64,000 nt of DNA from Williamsia maris (GCF_024171815.1 NZ_JAMTCJ010000001.1:744001-808000); one strand, 5' to 3'. Shown: positions 42,203 through 51,080, numbered from the stretch's first letter. The notes: generated by a model from the sequence alone, not told the origin. A program made the numbers and translations.

Positions 42203-44533
42203 ATGAGCACCACCGCGTCCGAATCCGTGGCCGCCCCCCTCGGCGACGACGGCGACCCGCTCGACGAGATCGCCCGGCACGTGCTGTGGCTCTCGACCGC
42301 GATCATCCACCACGCGAACGTGATCCGGCCGAATCCGACCGGTCTGAAGGTGGGCGGTCACCAGGCGTCCTGCGCGTCGATGGTCACGATCATGACCTCG
42401 CTGTGGTTCGAGCAGCTGACGAACGGTGACCGGGTGTCGGTGAAGCCGCACGCGTCGCCGGTGCTGCACGCCATCAACTACCTGCTCGGCAGTCTCGACG
42501 AGAAGCACCTGACCACCCTGCGCGAGTTCGGAGGTCTGCAGAGCTATCCCAGCCGCGCCAAGGACCCCGATCCGGTCGACTACTCGACGGGGTCGGTGGG
42601 CATCGGTGCCACCGCACCGATCTGGGGTGCCTTCGCCCGCCGCTACGTCGACACCGCCCTGGGCACCACCGGACGCGGCCGGCAGTACTCGCTGGTCGGC
42701 GACGCCGAGTTGGACGAGGGCGCGGTGTGGGAGGCCATTCTGGACACGTCGGTGTCCGAACTCGGCGAGATCGTCTGGATCGTCGATCTCAACCGACAGT
42801 CGCTCGACCGGGTCGTGCCGAACATCGCACCCGGACGTCTGTCGGCGATGTTCTCCGCCGCCGGTTGGCAGGTCATCACCGTCACTTTCGGCAAGCACCT
42901 CGAGGCGCTGTTCGAACGTCCCGGCGGACCGGCGCTGCGGACGCGAATCCTCGACATGCCGAACGCCGAATATCAACGGCTGCTGCGCTGTTCGCCCGAC
43001 GAGATCCGACTGCGTCTGCCCGGCGACGGTCCCGGGGCGTCCGACGTGGCGCGTGTGATCGCCGACCTGGACGACGCCGAACTCGTCCGCGCCATCTCCA
43101 ACCTCGGCGGCCACGACCTCGACGCCCTCCGGGCCGCCTACGCGCAGATCGACGACACCCGCCCGACGGTGATCATCGCCTACACGATCAAGGGCCGGGG
43201 ACTGCCGACCCAGGGACATCCGCAGAACCACTCGTCGCTGCTGACCGTCGAGCAGTTCGACCAGCTGGCCACCGACCTCGGCATGGACGCGACGTCGCCC
43301 TGGCACCGGTTCGACGACGAGACACCGTCGGGACAGCTGTGTGCGGCGACGGCCCGGCGACTGCACCGCGAGCCGATCGATCACGTCGCCCCACCGACCG
43401 TTCCCACCGACATCGGCCGCAAACCGCCTGCGACCTCGACGACGCAGGCGGCCCTCGGACGAACCCTGCTCGACCTCACCCGCGACGCACCGGAGGTCGC
43501 CGCGCGCGTCGTCACCTGCAGCCCGGACGTCAGTTCGACGACCAACCTCGCCGGATGGCTCAACAAGGTCGGGGTGTGGTCCACCGGCGAGCGTCGCAAC
43601 TGGTTCGACGACGACGGCGAGACGATCATGCACTGGCGGGAGCGGCCGTCGGGACAGCACATGGAACTCGGCATCGCCGAGACCAACCTGGTCGGGTTGA
43701 TCGGTGAGCTCGGCGCCACCTGGAGTCGATGGGGTCAGCCCCTGTTCCCGATCGGCGTCCTCTACGACCCGTTCGTCGAGCGGGCCTTGGAGCCGTGGTC
43801 CTACGGCATCTACGCGGGCGGACAGTCGATCCTCGTCGGCACCCCCGCCGGCGTCACCCTGGCCGCCGAGGGCGGTGCACACCAGTCGATCAAGACCCCG
43901 TCGATCGGGCTCGAGCAGCCCGGATGCACCAGCTACGAGCCCGCTTTCGCCGTCGAGGTGGAGTGGACGCTGCTGGCGTCGATGGCCCGCCTCGGGCGGC
44001 CCGACGGCCGCTCGGCCTATCTGCGACTGTCGACGCGCCCGGTGCAGCAGTCGCTTGCCGACGTGCCCACCGATCCCGCCGCGCGTGAACGCCGTCGCCG
44101 TCAGGTGGTCGCGGGTGCGTACACCCTGCGATCGTGCGCCGAACCCGACGTCACGATCGTCGCGATGGGTGCGATGGTCACCGAGGCGCTCGAGGCTGCT
44201 GACCGGCTCACCGATCTCGACATCGCCGCCGAGGTCGTCTGCGTCACCAGCGCGGGGCTGCTGTTCGAGGCGCTGCAGGCGCGCAGCGGTCACGGTGACG
44301 CCGAGTCGTGGATCCTCGACCAGGTCTTCCCGGCCCACCGGGCTGCCCCGATGGTCACCGTCCTCGACGGTCACCCACACACGTTGACGTTCCTCTCGAC
44401 GATCAACCGGGTGCACACCGCGGCCCTGGGCGTCAGCACCTTCGGACAGGTCGGCGCCCTGCCCGACGTGTACCGGCTGCACGGGATCGACACCGATTCC
44501 ATCGTCCGTTCCGCGCTCGACCTGACCAGCTGA
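42203..44533 (+). CDS. Transketolase-like pyruvate dehydrogenase E1-type enzyme
   Basis: A 776-residue thiamine diphosphate enzyme resembling the homodimeric E1 (AceE) group: HANVIRPNPTGLKVGGHQAS, substrate loop VKPHASPVLHAINYLLG, TPP/Mg motif VGDAELDEGAVWEA to VDLNRQSLD, and a pyrimidine domain with GQHMELGIAETNLVGLIG. It is shorter than AceE (~900 residues), and no E2 or E3 gene is near, so it may act on a different 2-oxo acid or without a complex. A divergent Lrp regulator points to amino-acid-derived keto acids. ATG 42203 fits the family start; GAGT lies upstream as a weak ribosome site. Confidence 0.8.
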   Translation: MSTTASESVAAPLGDDGDPLDEIARHVLWLSTAIIHHANVIRPNPTGLKVGGHQASCASMVTIMTSLWFEQLTNGDRVSVKPHASPVLHAINYLLGSLDEKHLTTLREFGGLQSYPSRAKDPDPVDYSTGSVGIGATAPIWGAFARRYVDTALGTTGRGRQYSLVGDAELDEGAVWEAILDTSVSELGEIVWIVDLNRQSLDRVVPNIAPGRLSAMFSAAGWQVITVTFGKHLEALFERPGGPALRTRILDMPNAEYQRLLRCSPDEIRLRLPGDGPGASDVARVIADLDDAELVRAISNLGGHDLDALRAAYAQIDDTRPTVIIAYTIKGRGLPTQGHPQNHSSLLTVEQFDQLATDLGMDATSPWHRFDDETPSGQLCAATARRLHREPIDHVAPPTVPTDIGRKPPATSTTQAALGRTLLDLTRDAPEVAARVVTCSPDVSSTTNLAGWLNKVGVWSTGERRNWFDDDGETIMHWRERPSGQHMELGIAETNLVGLIGELGATWSRWGQPLFPIGVLYDPFVERALEPWSYGIYAGGQSILVGTPAGVTLAAEGGAHQSIKTPSIGLEQPGCTSYEPAFAVEVEWTLLASMARLGRPDGRSAYLRLSTRPVQQSLADVPTDPAARERRRRQVVAGAYTLRSCAEPDVTIVAMGAMVTEALEAADRLTDLDIAAEVVCVTSAGLLFEALQARSGHGDAESWILDQVFPAHRAAPMVTVLDGHPHTLTFLSTINRVHTAALGVSTFGQVGALPDVYRLHGIDTDSIVRSALDLTS

Positions 44534-44543
44534 CGCCGAGGGG

Positions 44544-44906
44544 TCACCAGCGTCGGTTCGACCGCTTGGACGCGCACGAGATACAGAGGCGGGCCGCGGG
44601 CAGTGCTTCGAGACGCGCCTCGGCGATGTCGCCACCGCAGTTCTCGCACCGCCCGTAGGTCTGCGCGTCGACGCGTAGCAGGGCGGCGTCGACCTCGGCG
44701 ATCCGGACCCTCGACCGCTCGATCTGAGCGACCAACTGTCCGCGCTCGAAGGCCAGGGTGGAGCCTTCCGGGTCGTGTTCGTCGTCCGAACTGGCGTCGG
44801 CGCCGGCATCGACAACGCTGCTCAGACGGGCCGTCATCGTGGTCAGCAGCGCCTGCGTCTCCGCGCGTTCGTCGGCGAGGGCGGCACGTGCCCGGTCGCG
44901 GTCCAT
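44544..44906 (-). CDS. TraR/DksA-type zinc-finger protein
   Basis: A 120-residue protein: a charged coiled coil (residues ~1-80, LADERAETQALL... to EVDAALLRVD) then the DksA zinc finger GRCENCGGDI...CISCAS with four cysteines. Such proteins enter the RNA polymerase secondary channel. ATG 44906 has TAGCAT 6 nt upstream (44918-44913) and no ribosome site (leaderless). It is convergent with the E1-like gene. Confidence 0.88.
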   Translation of the reverse strand: MDRDRARAALADERAETQALLTTMTARLSSVVDAGADASSDDEHDPEGSTLAFERGQLVAQIERSRVRIAEVDAALLRVDAQTYGRCENCGGDIAEARLEALPAARLCISCASKRSNRRW

Positions 44907-45025
44907 CCGACGATGCTACGCAAACATGCTGGTCACAGGTCATGCCCAGCGGGCTCTTGAGGTTTTCTCAAGATTCGACGGCATCATGTGGGTGTACCGA
45001 ACGAACGTCCAGGACAGCGAGGCCC

Positions 45026-45229
45026 ATGCACACCATCATCGTGATCTGCGCCGTCGTGATCGCCGTCTGGTGCGTCGCAGCCTGCGTCGTCGCCGTGGTG
45101 GTCGCGCGGTCCATCCGGATCGCCGATCAACGGATGCTCGACGAGTCCCACCACTCCGAGGAGATCAGCGAGCACACCGGCGAGATCAGGCGACGTGGAA
45201 CGACCTCTTCGACAACCCGCCGAAGATGA
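45026..45229 (+). CDS. Small single-pass membrane protein
   Basis: A 67-residue frame: one long helix (IIVICAVVIAVWCVAACVVA, residues 4-28) and a charged tail with DQRMLDESHHSEE. No family recognised. GCGAGG lies before ATG 45026. Its last 44 bp overlap the 3' end of the convergent dioxygenase gene, which lowers confidence in the tail. Confidence 0.4.
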   Translation: MHTIIVICAVVIAVWCVAACVVAVVVARSIRIADQRMLDESHHSEEISEHTGEIRRRGTTSSTTRRR

Positions 45230-46079
45230 ACCCGTCGATCGCCGTGGTGACCGGCGTGGTCGGGTCGGTGGCCGCTCCGAGCGTGACGAACAGCGGTGTG
45301 AAGTGTTCGACGGTGGGATGGGCGAAGCGCAGTCCCGGGGCTCGGGTGGAGAACCGGGCGAGTTCGTCGACGTCGCCGCGGTCGAGTGCATCGGCGGCCC
45401 AGGTGTCGAAATCCGATGACCATGCCGGGACGACGTCGGGACGCCGCCAATCGATGTACGGCAGCCCGTGGGTCATGAAGCCGGACCCCATCACCAGCAC
45501 GCCCTGCTCGCGCAGCCCACGCAGACGGGCGCCCAGCGCCAGCAGTCGCGTCGGGTCCGACGTCGGCAGGCTGAGTTGCAGCACGGGGATGTCGGCGTCG
45601 GGGTACATGACCTTCAGTGGCAGCCAGGCGCCGTGGTCGAGACCGCGGTCGCGGTGCTCGTGGACGTGCACGGTGTCGGGCAGCGCGTCGAGCACCAACT
45701 GCGCCAGCGGTCCGGAATCCGGTGTGTCGTAGCGCATCCGGTAGTACATGGGATCGAAACCGCCGAAGTCGTAGACCAATTCGGTGGGGACCGTGCTGGT
45801 GATCCCGATGCTGTCGGACTCCCAGTGGGCGCTGACGATCAGGATGGCCCGTGGCGTCGGCATCGTGGAGGCCCAGTCGTGCATCTGACGCATCCACGCG
45901 GCATCGGTGAAGGTCGGCGGGGCACCGTGGCTGATGTAGAGGGCGGGCAGGACGCCGTCGTCGGTGGTCCACGTCCGCCGCGGTGAACGCGCCTGTGAAC
46001 GCGCGTGGTGCTCGAGGTGCCGGGCGAACGGGTGGGACGCCGAGACGAGTGCGTCGGCGGCCGCGGTCGAGGTGGTCAT
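45186..46079 (-). CDS. Class III extradiol ring-cleavage dioxygenase (DODA/YgiD-like)
   Basis: A 297-residue LigB-type dioxygenase: LPALYISHGAPP (metal His), ILIVSAHWES (metal His), RDRGLDHGAWLPLKVMYP (catalytic His), and PTVEHFTPLFVTLGAA. Relatives open catechol rings such as DOPA. ATG 46079 is chosen; an in-frame start lies at 46106. It is divergent from a MarR gene; a 16-bp sequence in the gap overlaps its TAACTT -10 box and recurs before a DoxX gene, suggesting one quinone/catechol-responsive regulon. Confidence 0.87.
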   Translation of the reverse strand: MTTSTAAADALVSASHPFARHLEHHARSQARSPRRTWTTDDGVLPALYISHGAPPTFTDAAWMRQMHDWASTMPTPRAILIVSAHWESDSIGITSTVPTELVYDFGGFDPMYYRMRYDTPDSGPLAQLVLDALPDTVHVHEHRDRGLDHGAWLPLKVMYPDADIPVLQLSLPTSDPTRLLALGARLRGLREQGVLVMGSGFMTHGLPYIDWRRPDVVPAWSSDFDTWAADALDRGDVDELARFSTRAPGLRFAHPTVEHFTPLFVTLGAATDPTTPVTTAIDGFIFGGLSKRSFHVA

Positions 46080-46092
46080 GGTCGTTCCAATC

Positions 46093-46108
46093 ACTTCACG
46101 ATGCAAGT
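46093..46108. promoter_or_regulatory. Shared operator-like site, copy 1
   Basis: ACTTCACGATGCAAGT, with ACTTC/CAAGT imperfect arms. It overlaps the TAACTT -10-like box of the dioxygenase and lies upstream of the MarR promoter. Copy 2 (one mismatch) is at 47236. Confidence 0.6.
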
Positions 46109-46150
46109 TATTCCGGCGGGTGCCGGGTAGCCCTGACGTAGGCTGCCGAC

Positions 46151-46666
46151 ATGGCCGCTTCCCGCCCCAGCCGCTCCTCGGACCGCTCCGAGCCCCTCGC
46201 CGACGACACCCGTTGGCTCGACGAGGACGAGTTGGCGACGTGGATGGCGGTCACCGGGATGATGGTCCGACTCCCCGCGCTGCTCGATCGACAACTGCAA
46301 CGCGATTCCGGGTTGACGCACTTCGAGTACCAGGTGTTGGCCGGGTTGTCCCAGGCGCCCGACCGGACGATGCGCATGAGCACACTCGCGGAGTTCACCG
46401 AGGGCCAGCTTCCCCGGTTGTCTCAGGTGGCGGCTCGAATGGAGAAGCGCGAGTGGCTCACTCGTCGCCCGGACCCGACCGACGGCCGGTACACCCTCGC
46501 CGAGTTGACGGCCACCGGTATGGAGGTGTTGGTCGACAGCGCGCCCGGACACGTCGCCATCGTCCGCCGGCTCATCTTCGACTCGCTGACGCAGGCGCAG
46601 ATCCGCCAACTCCGCGAGATCGGTCACCGCATCGGGGCCGCGATGAGCACCGACCCCGATGCGTGA
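46151..46666 (+). CDS. MarR-family transcriptional regulator
   Basis: A 171-residue MarR protein: SGLTHFEYQVLAGLSQAPD, helix-turn-helix with GQLPRLSQVAARMEKREWLT, and wing RRPDPTDGRYTLAEL. The first ~25 residues are disordered. ATG 46151 has TAGGCT 6 nt upstream (leaderless). It is divergent from an extradiol dioxygenase and convergent with a DoxX gene, both of which carry the same 16-bp site in their promoters; it is the natural candidate to bind it. Confidence 0.88.
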   Translation: MAASRPSRSSDRSEPLADDTRWLDEDELATWMAVTGMMVRLPALLDRQLQRDSGLTHFEYQVLAGLSQAPDRTMRMSTLAEFTEGQLPRLSQVAARMEKREWLTRRPDPTDGRYTLAELTATGMEVLVDSAPGHVAIVRRLIFDSLTQAQIRQLREIGHRIGAAMSTDPDA

Positions 46667-46676
46667 GTCGTAGCGG

Positions 46677-47138
46677 TCAGGACACCGACACAGGCGATGT
46701 CGCCGCGTTGCGGTCGGAGGCGACCCACGGAAGGCGCGAGCCCAGGACACCGTCGACGCTGAACTTCCCGGCCCCGACGGCTGCGATCAGCAGCGATCCC
46801 GCACCGAGTGCGAGCACGAACTCGTATCCGCCGTCGGCGACCCAGATGCCGTTGCCGGCGTGGGCGATGAAGTACGCACCGACCATGTCCAAGAACAGGA
46901 GGAGCCCCACGATCGGGGTGAGAACGCCTGCGATGAGGGCGATTCCGCCGAGGATCTCGATCCAGGTCGCGAGGAACGCCGAGACACCGGGCACCGGGGC
47001 CCCCATGCCGTCGAAGGCGGCCTTCGTCCCCGAGTAGCCCCACACGTTCAGCTTCTGCAGACCGTGTGCGAGGAACACGACGCCGAGGCCGACGCGTGCG
47101 AGCAGGGAGGCGATGTCGCGGGGAAGGGTGGAGTTCAT
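46677..47138 (-). CDS. DoxX-family membrane protein
   Basis: A 153-residue DoxX protein: four helices, with VGLGVVFLAHGLQKLNVWG at the start, FLATWIEILGGIALIAGVLTP and a GNGIWVADGGYEFVLAL loop. DoxX proteins are linked to oxidative and quinone stress. ATG 47138 has AAAGG upstream. A 16-bp operator-like site lies ~100 bp upstream, next to a TAGGTT box (47226-47221). Confidence 0.88.
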   Translation of the reverse strand: MNSTLPRDIASLLARVGLGVVFLAHGLQKLNVWGYSGTKAAFDGMGAPVPGVSAFLATWIEILGGIALIAGVLTPIVGLLLFLDMVGAYFIAHAGNGIWVADGGYEFVLALGAGSLLIAAVGAGKFSVDGVLGSRLPWVASDRNAATSPVSVS

Positions 47139-47235
47139 CGTGGAGCCTTTCGTCAGGACACGCGAGGCCGGCGCGGCACGATGCCACGAGTCGCCGGGTA
47201 TTGCTTCAAGCGTGAACTGAAACCTACAGTCGATG

Positions 47236-47251
47236 ACTTCACGACGCAAGT
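47236..47251. promoter_or_regulatory. Shared operator-like site, copy 2
   Basis: ACTTCACGACGCAAGT, identical to the site at 46093 except for one base. It lies 9 bp upstream of the TAGGTT -10-like box of DoxX, inside the promoter spacer, a repressing position. Confidence 0.6.
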
Positions 47252-47266
47252 GATGCGCGGGCTGAG

Positions 47267-47512
47267 CTACTGCCCCATCCAGATCCGACGCCGACACACC
47301 TCGATCATCGACGCGACCACGGGGGCGGGCAGATCCCCGGGCGGGTGGGTGCTGAGAAGCTGTAGGAGTTCGGTGAAGAACCGGTCGGAGGTCCATCCGA
47401 ACTCGACCATGATGTCCTCGGCGGGTCCTCCGCCGTAGGCCGACCATCGCCGACCGAACGCGAGCACCGCTGCTGCGGACACCACCGGGGCGGACGTGTC
47501 CGACGTCGCCAT
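47267..47512 (-). CDS. DUF3263-like small protein
   Basis: An 81-residue protein whose body (VLAFGRRWSAYGGGPAEDIM, VEFGWTSDRFFTELLQLL, then MIEVCRRRIW) follows the pattern of DUF3263, a helical actinobacterial family with a helix-turn-helix look and no known role. ATG 47512 is chosen; in-frame starts at 47539 and 47557 are possible. It is upstream of DoxX on the same strand, but a separate promoter lies between. Confidence 0.6.
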   Translation of the reverse strand: MATSDTSAPVVSAAAVLAFGRRWSAYGGGPAEDIMVEFGWTSDRFFTELLQLLSTHPPGDLPAPVVASMIEVCRRRIWMGQ

Positions 47513-47629
47513 CACTGCACTCGATCTGCCACGGCTCATGGAAGAAGTACACGCCATCCGCGTCTACAGCTGATGTCTCGCAGGTGAACACTGTGTCGCA
47601 CGCCGTGGCCGGCGATTACCCTCGGGCAC

Positions 47630-48106
47630 ATGGACCGCGACCGCGACACCGACGGTCGACCGCGGAACGCACGTCCCCGCGACGGGCTGGGTCGGCCACT
47701 CCCCTACGGCGACGAGGGCGAACCGAGACAACCCGAGGGTGTGGTCCGCACTCCGGACGAGACGATCACCCAGGCGCAGGACCTGTTGGATCGCGGCCGG
47801 CCGTTCCACGCCCACGAGGTGTTCGAGGACGCGTGGAAGTCGGCGCGTGATCGGGGTGAGCCCGACGAAGAGCTGTGGAAGAGCCTGGCGCAGTTGGCTG
47901 TCGGGTGTACCCACCGACTGCGCGGACGGCCCGTCGGGGCCGACCGACTGCTGGCACGAGCCGTGCTGGGACTCACCCCGTACGCCGCGACCGCCCCACA
48001 CGGCATCGACATCGACGCTCTGCTCCGGTGGGCGGACACCCCGGACGACGGCCCGATGCCCCCGCTGCGGCGGGAGACACAGAAAAGCTCGCCGCCACCG
48101 AGGTGA
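47630..48106 (+). CDS. DUF309 protein
   Basis: A 158-residue protein with a central DUF309 helical domain: LLDRGRPFHAHEVFEDAWKS, LWKSLAQLAVGCTHRLRG, and ARAVLGL. The HxxE/W pattern is conserved in this family of unknown function. The N-terminal 35 residues are disordered and charged. ATG 47630 has TACCCT 7 nt upstream (leaderless). Confidence 0.82.
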   Translation: MDRDRDTDGRPRNARPRDGLGRPLPYGDEGEPRQPEGVVRTPDETITQAQDLLDRGRPFHAHEVFEDAWKSARDRGEPDEELWKSLAQLAVGCTHRLRGRPVGADRLLARAVLGLTPYAATAPHGIDIDALLRWADTPDDGPMPPLRRETQKSSPPPR

Positions 48107-48136
48107 CGACGAGCTGTCCTGCGACGGTGTGTCGGG

Positions 48137-49150
48137 TCAGTTGACCCCGACGATGTCCTTGGCGATGGACGCGAGCTGCGTCTGCGCTGCGGAGACGATC
48201 CCGGTGCGGTTCTTGTGCGCCTCTTCGTAGCTCACGACGAGACGGATGTCGGAAGGCTGGTCGAGCTCCTTGACGGCCGCGACCGCACTTGACACGTTGA
48301 GCGCGTCATAGTCGGCAATCGGCAGATCCTCGGACGCAACCGTTCCGGTGGACTCACGGATCTCGTGCAGCGAGTCGGCCAGTCCGGGGGCACCACTGTC
48401 GCGAGCGGCGGTCTCGGCGGCCTCGAGGGCCGCGTCACGACCGGCAACCAGGGTCTTGGCAGCGGTGTCACCCGCGTCCTCGGCCTGCTTGCGCCATTCG
48501 GTGAGGGTCTGGGCCGCGGTGTCGCCGGCGTCCTCAGCCTGCTTGCGCCATCCGGTGAGGAGACTCGGCACCTGGCGGGCGGTGTCGATGACCCGATCGG
48601 CTCCGTGGGCGACGACGACGGTCGGCGCTGTGGCCGCACGTGCCGCAACGCCGCTGATCCACTGCACCGGCGTGCGACGCAGCGCGACGGGGCCACCGAG
48701 TCCCTCCTCGGCCAAGACGATGGTCAGCCACTCGACCGTCGCGGTGTGCGCGGTGATGAGACGGTCCGCCAGCGCGACGACACCGTTCTCGTTGACGGCG
48801 GTGGCCAATGCCTTGATGTAGCGCGACCGGTCGAGCAGCTGGTGCTCGAGGGCGAGGTCGCCGAGCAGCGCCTCGTCGAGCGGTTGCGCCTGCTCGAAGA
48901 AGGTCTTCCCGAGGGCAGCGGTACGGCCGACCAGCGGGCTGATGAGGGCGGGCAATCCGCCCAGGCCGCGCAGTGTCTCGTCGATCGCGACGGCACGGAT
49001 ACGCCCGTTCTCGGCGTTCTTGGTGAGTTCTTCGCGGACGGCCTCGGTACGGGCCTGTGCGACGCGGGTCTGTGCGACCTGGATCTCGGTGTTGGTCAGC
49101 GTGAGCACGGTGCGCAGTTGCTGACGGAGTCCTGAGGTTGATGCAGTCAT
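48137..49150 (-). CDS. Ferritin-like helical protein with internal duplication
   Basis: A 337-residue helical protein. Residues ~1-190 look like a ferritin-type four-helix bundle (TLTNTEIQVAQTRVAQARTE, LALEHQLLDRSRYIKALA, ITAHTATVEWLTIVLAEEG). Residues ~205-245 hold two near-identical 18-residue units (WRKQAEDAGDTAAQTLTE and WRKQAEDAGDTAAKTLVA), probably an amphipathic helix. Some actinobacterial relatives are annotated as ferritin-like; metal ligands are not obvious, so storage is doubtful. ATG 49150 has AAAGG 7 nt upstream. Confidence 0.65.
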   Translation of the reverse strand: MTASTSGLRQQLRTVLTLTNTEIQVAQTRVAQARTEAVREELTKNAENGRIRAVAIDETLRGLGGLPALISPLVGRTAALGKTFFEQAQPLDEALLGDLALEHQLLDRSRYIKALATAVNENGVVALADRLITAHTATVEWLTIVLAEEGLGGPVALRRTPVQWISGVAARAATAPTVVVAHGADRVIDTARQVPSLLTGWRKQAEDAGDTAAQTLTEWRKQAEDAGDTAAKTLVAGRDAALEAAETAARDSGAPGLADSLHEIRESTGTVASEDLPIADYDALNVSSAVAAVKELDQPSDIRLVVSYEEAHKNRTGIVSAAQTQLASIAKDIVGVN

Positions 49151-49368
49151 GTGAAACCTTTCGGTCGATGTTCTCTCGGCGATGGCTTCGCTTTCTCTTC
49201 CATCGTGACGACCGGAGTTCGATCTGGGAACCACCTAGCGGTATTACCAGCAGTTCTGATCGAAAAGGCGCTCTCCACCAGCGCTTTACATGCGCGGTGC
49301 GATACATCACTAGCCAGGCGAATCAGGCTGCGGCGGAATAGTGCGGACCCGTCAGACGTCGTAGGGGT

Positions 49369-50248
49369 ATGACCTCGAGCACAGACGCGAACACATCCAC
49401 AGACTCCGCACGGACCTTCCTCCTCGGTGGTGACCTGGAGATCAACCGTCTCGGTTTCGGGACGATGCAACTGCCCGGCGAGGGCGTCTGGGGTGACCCC
49501 GACGACCGTCCGGCCGCACTGAAGGTGATCAGCCGCGCCGCCGAACTGGGCGTCAACTTCTTCGACACGGCCGACAGCTACGGCCCCGACGTGGCCGAGA
49601 ACCTGCTGTTCGAGGCCCTGCACCCGTACGCAGACGACATCGTCATCGCGACCAAAGCCGGCCTCACCCGTCAGGGCCCCGGCGAGTGGACACCGGTCGG
49701 ACGGCCCGCCTACCTGCGTCAGCAGGCCGAACTGAGCCTGCGAAAGCTCGGAGTGGACCGCATCGACCTGTTCCAGCTGCACCGCATCGATCCCGATGTC
49801 GCTCTCGAGGACCAGGTCGGTGAGCTGAAGAAGCTGCAGGGACGAGGGCAAGATCCGGCACATCGGACTGAGCCAGGTATCGGTCGACGAGGCTAAGGCC
49901 GCACAGAAGGTCGCGACGATCGCCTCGGTACAGAACCTCTACAACCTCACCGATCGGTCGTCGGAGGACCTGCTCGACTGGGCCACCGAGAACAATGTCG
50001 GGTTCATCCCGTGGTTCCCGCTGGCCACTGGCAAGCTGACCGGCGACGGCAGCCCACTGACGGAACTGGCGAAGCAGCACAAGGTGTCACCGTCGCAGCT
50101 CGCGCTGGCGTGGCTGCTCAAGCGGTCGCCGGTGGTGCTGCCGATCCCCGGTACGTCGAGCGTGGAGCACCTCGAGGACAACCTCGCCGGCGCCACCGTC
50201 GAGCTCAGTGACGACGAGTTCGACGAGCTGTCGAAGGTCGGCGCCTGA
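49369..50248 (+). pseudogene. Aldo/keto reductase interrupted by a +1 frameshift
   Basis: Residues 1-156 read as a normal aldo/keto reductase ([54 protein letters not shown]). At CTGCAGGGACGAG (49834-49846) one extra G shifts the frame, giving a stop at 49896. One base later (from GAC 49841) the alternative frame continues the family without a stop: [58 protein letters not shown], to TGA 50248. Restored, the protein would be 292 residues, the normal length. Either a recent mutation or a sequencing error in the GGG run. Confidence 0.85.
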
Positions 50249-50269
50249 GTTCTGGCCCACCCACATCGC

Positions 50270-50298
50270 AACGCCCCGTCCGATCCGGACGGGGCGTT
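50270..50298. terminator. Intrinsic terminator hairpin
   Basis: AACGCCCCGTCC (50270-50281) pairs perfectly with GGACGGGGCGTT (50287-50298) around a short loop; TGTGTGT follows. Placed between the aldo/keto reductase and the convergent transporter, it may serve both. Confidence 0.8.
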
Positions 50299-50318
50299 GT
50301 GTGTCTGGGGCTCAGGCG

Positions 50319-50972
50319 TTACGAGACAAGCGGTTTGCCGAGTGGAAGTGGCCGTCCGCCGGTTTCCTCCCACAACGCCGCGGCGTAGTAGTAGACGACG
50401 AATGCGACGAACCCGAAGACGAAGACTCCGCCGGCCTGCGTCGCGAGCCGACTGTCGGCCACCGTGCCGATCAGCAGCAGCGCCAACGCGACGTCGACGA
50501 CCGCCAGGAGCGCGGGATAGGTCCACGGCAGACGCACCAGCAGCACGGTCAGCAACGTGATGGTCACCAGCCAACTGCCCAGCCACAGCGCCGTCGTCTC
50601 CTGCGCACCGGAGGACGGGATGCCAAACCAGTTGTGTGTCTGACCGATCGAGAGCACCGCATAGCTGCCGTAGAAACCGAAGAACACCGCGTAGACGGTG
50701 GCGTTGACGTTCTGTCGTAGCGCCGCCGCCCAGATCGTCGCCAGCAGCAGGCCGACCGCCGTGGCGGACAACAGGATCGGTACCGCGGCAGCACCGCTGT
50801 CGACGATCCCGGTGTTGGTGAAACCGAGTCCGAGTGCGCCCGCGATGATCAGCGGTAGCGCGATGAGACCTGGATTGCCCTCCGGGGTCGCCGCTGCGGC
50901 GACCGGGGTCGCGTCGGTCGCGGCCAGAGGGGTCGCCGACACATCGGTGTGTCGGTCAGAGATGGCGGTCAT
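50319..50972 (-). CDS. GPR1/FUN34/YaaH-family acetate transporter
   Basis: A 217-residue protein with six helices. The family signature is near the first helix: GNPGLIALPLIIAGALGLGF with NTGIV. Members carry acetate or succinate across the membrane. The N-terminal 33 residues are disordered. ATG 50972 has AAAGG 6 nt upstream; GTG 50978 is in frame. It is divergent from an OhrR-type regulator 139 bp away. Confidence 0.85.
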   Translation of the reverse strand: MTAISDRHTDVSATPLAATDATPVAAAATPEGNPGLIALPLIIAGALGLGFTNTGIVDSGAAAVPILLSATAVGLLLATIWAAALRQNVNATVYAVFFGFYGSYAVLSIGQTHNWFGIPSSGAQETTALWLGSWLVTITLLTVLLVRLPWTYPALLAVVDVALALLLIGTVADSRLATQAGGVFVFGFVAFVVYYYAAALWEETGGRPLPLGKPLVS

Positions 50973-51080
50973 GGGCACCTTTCGAGGGACGTCTGGCCAT
51001 CATGTCGACCCACGGGCCGCTCACCCAGGTTTGCGATCACTCAGGTGCGAATGATCGATCAACGACCTGGAAAATAGATC

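Noticed and set aside
42080-44815. A long minus-strand extension of the Lrp frame (about 910 extra codons)
   Set aside because: It is antisense to the E1-like gene, which has clear motifs throughout; the real regulator is only the last 173 residues.
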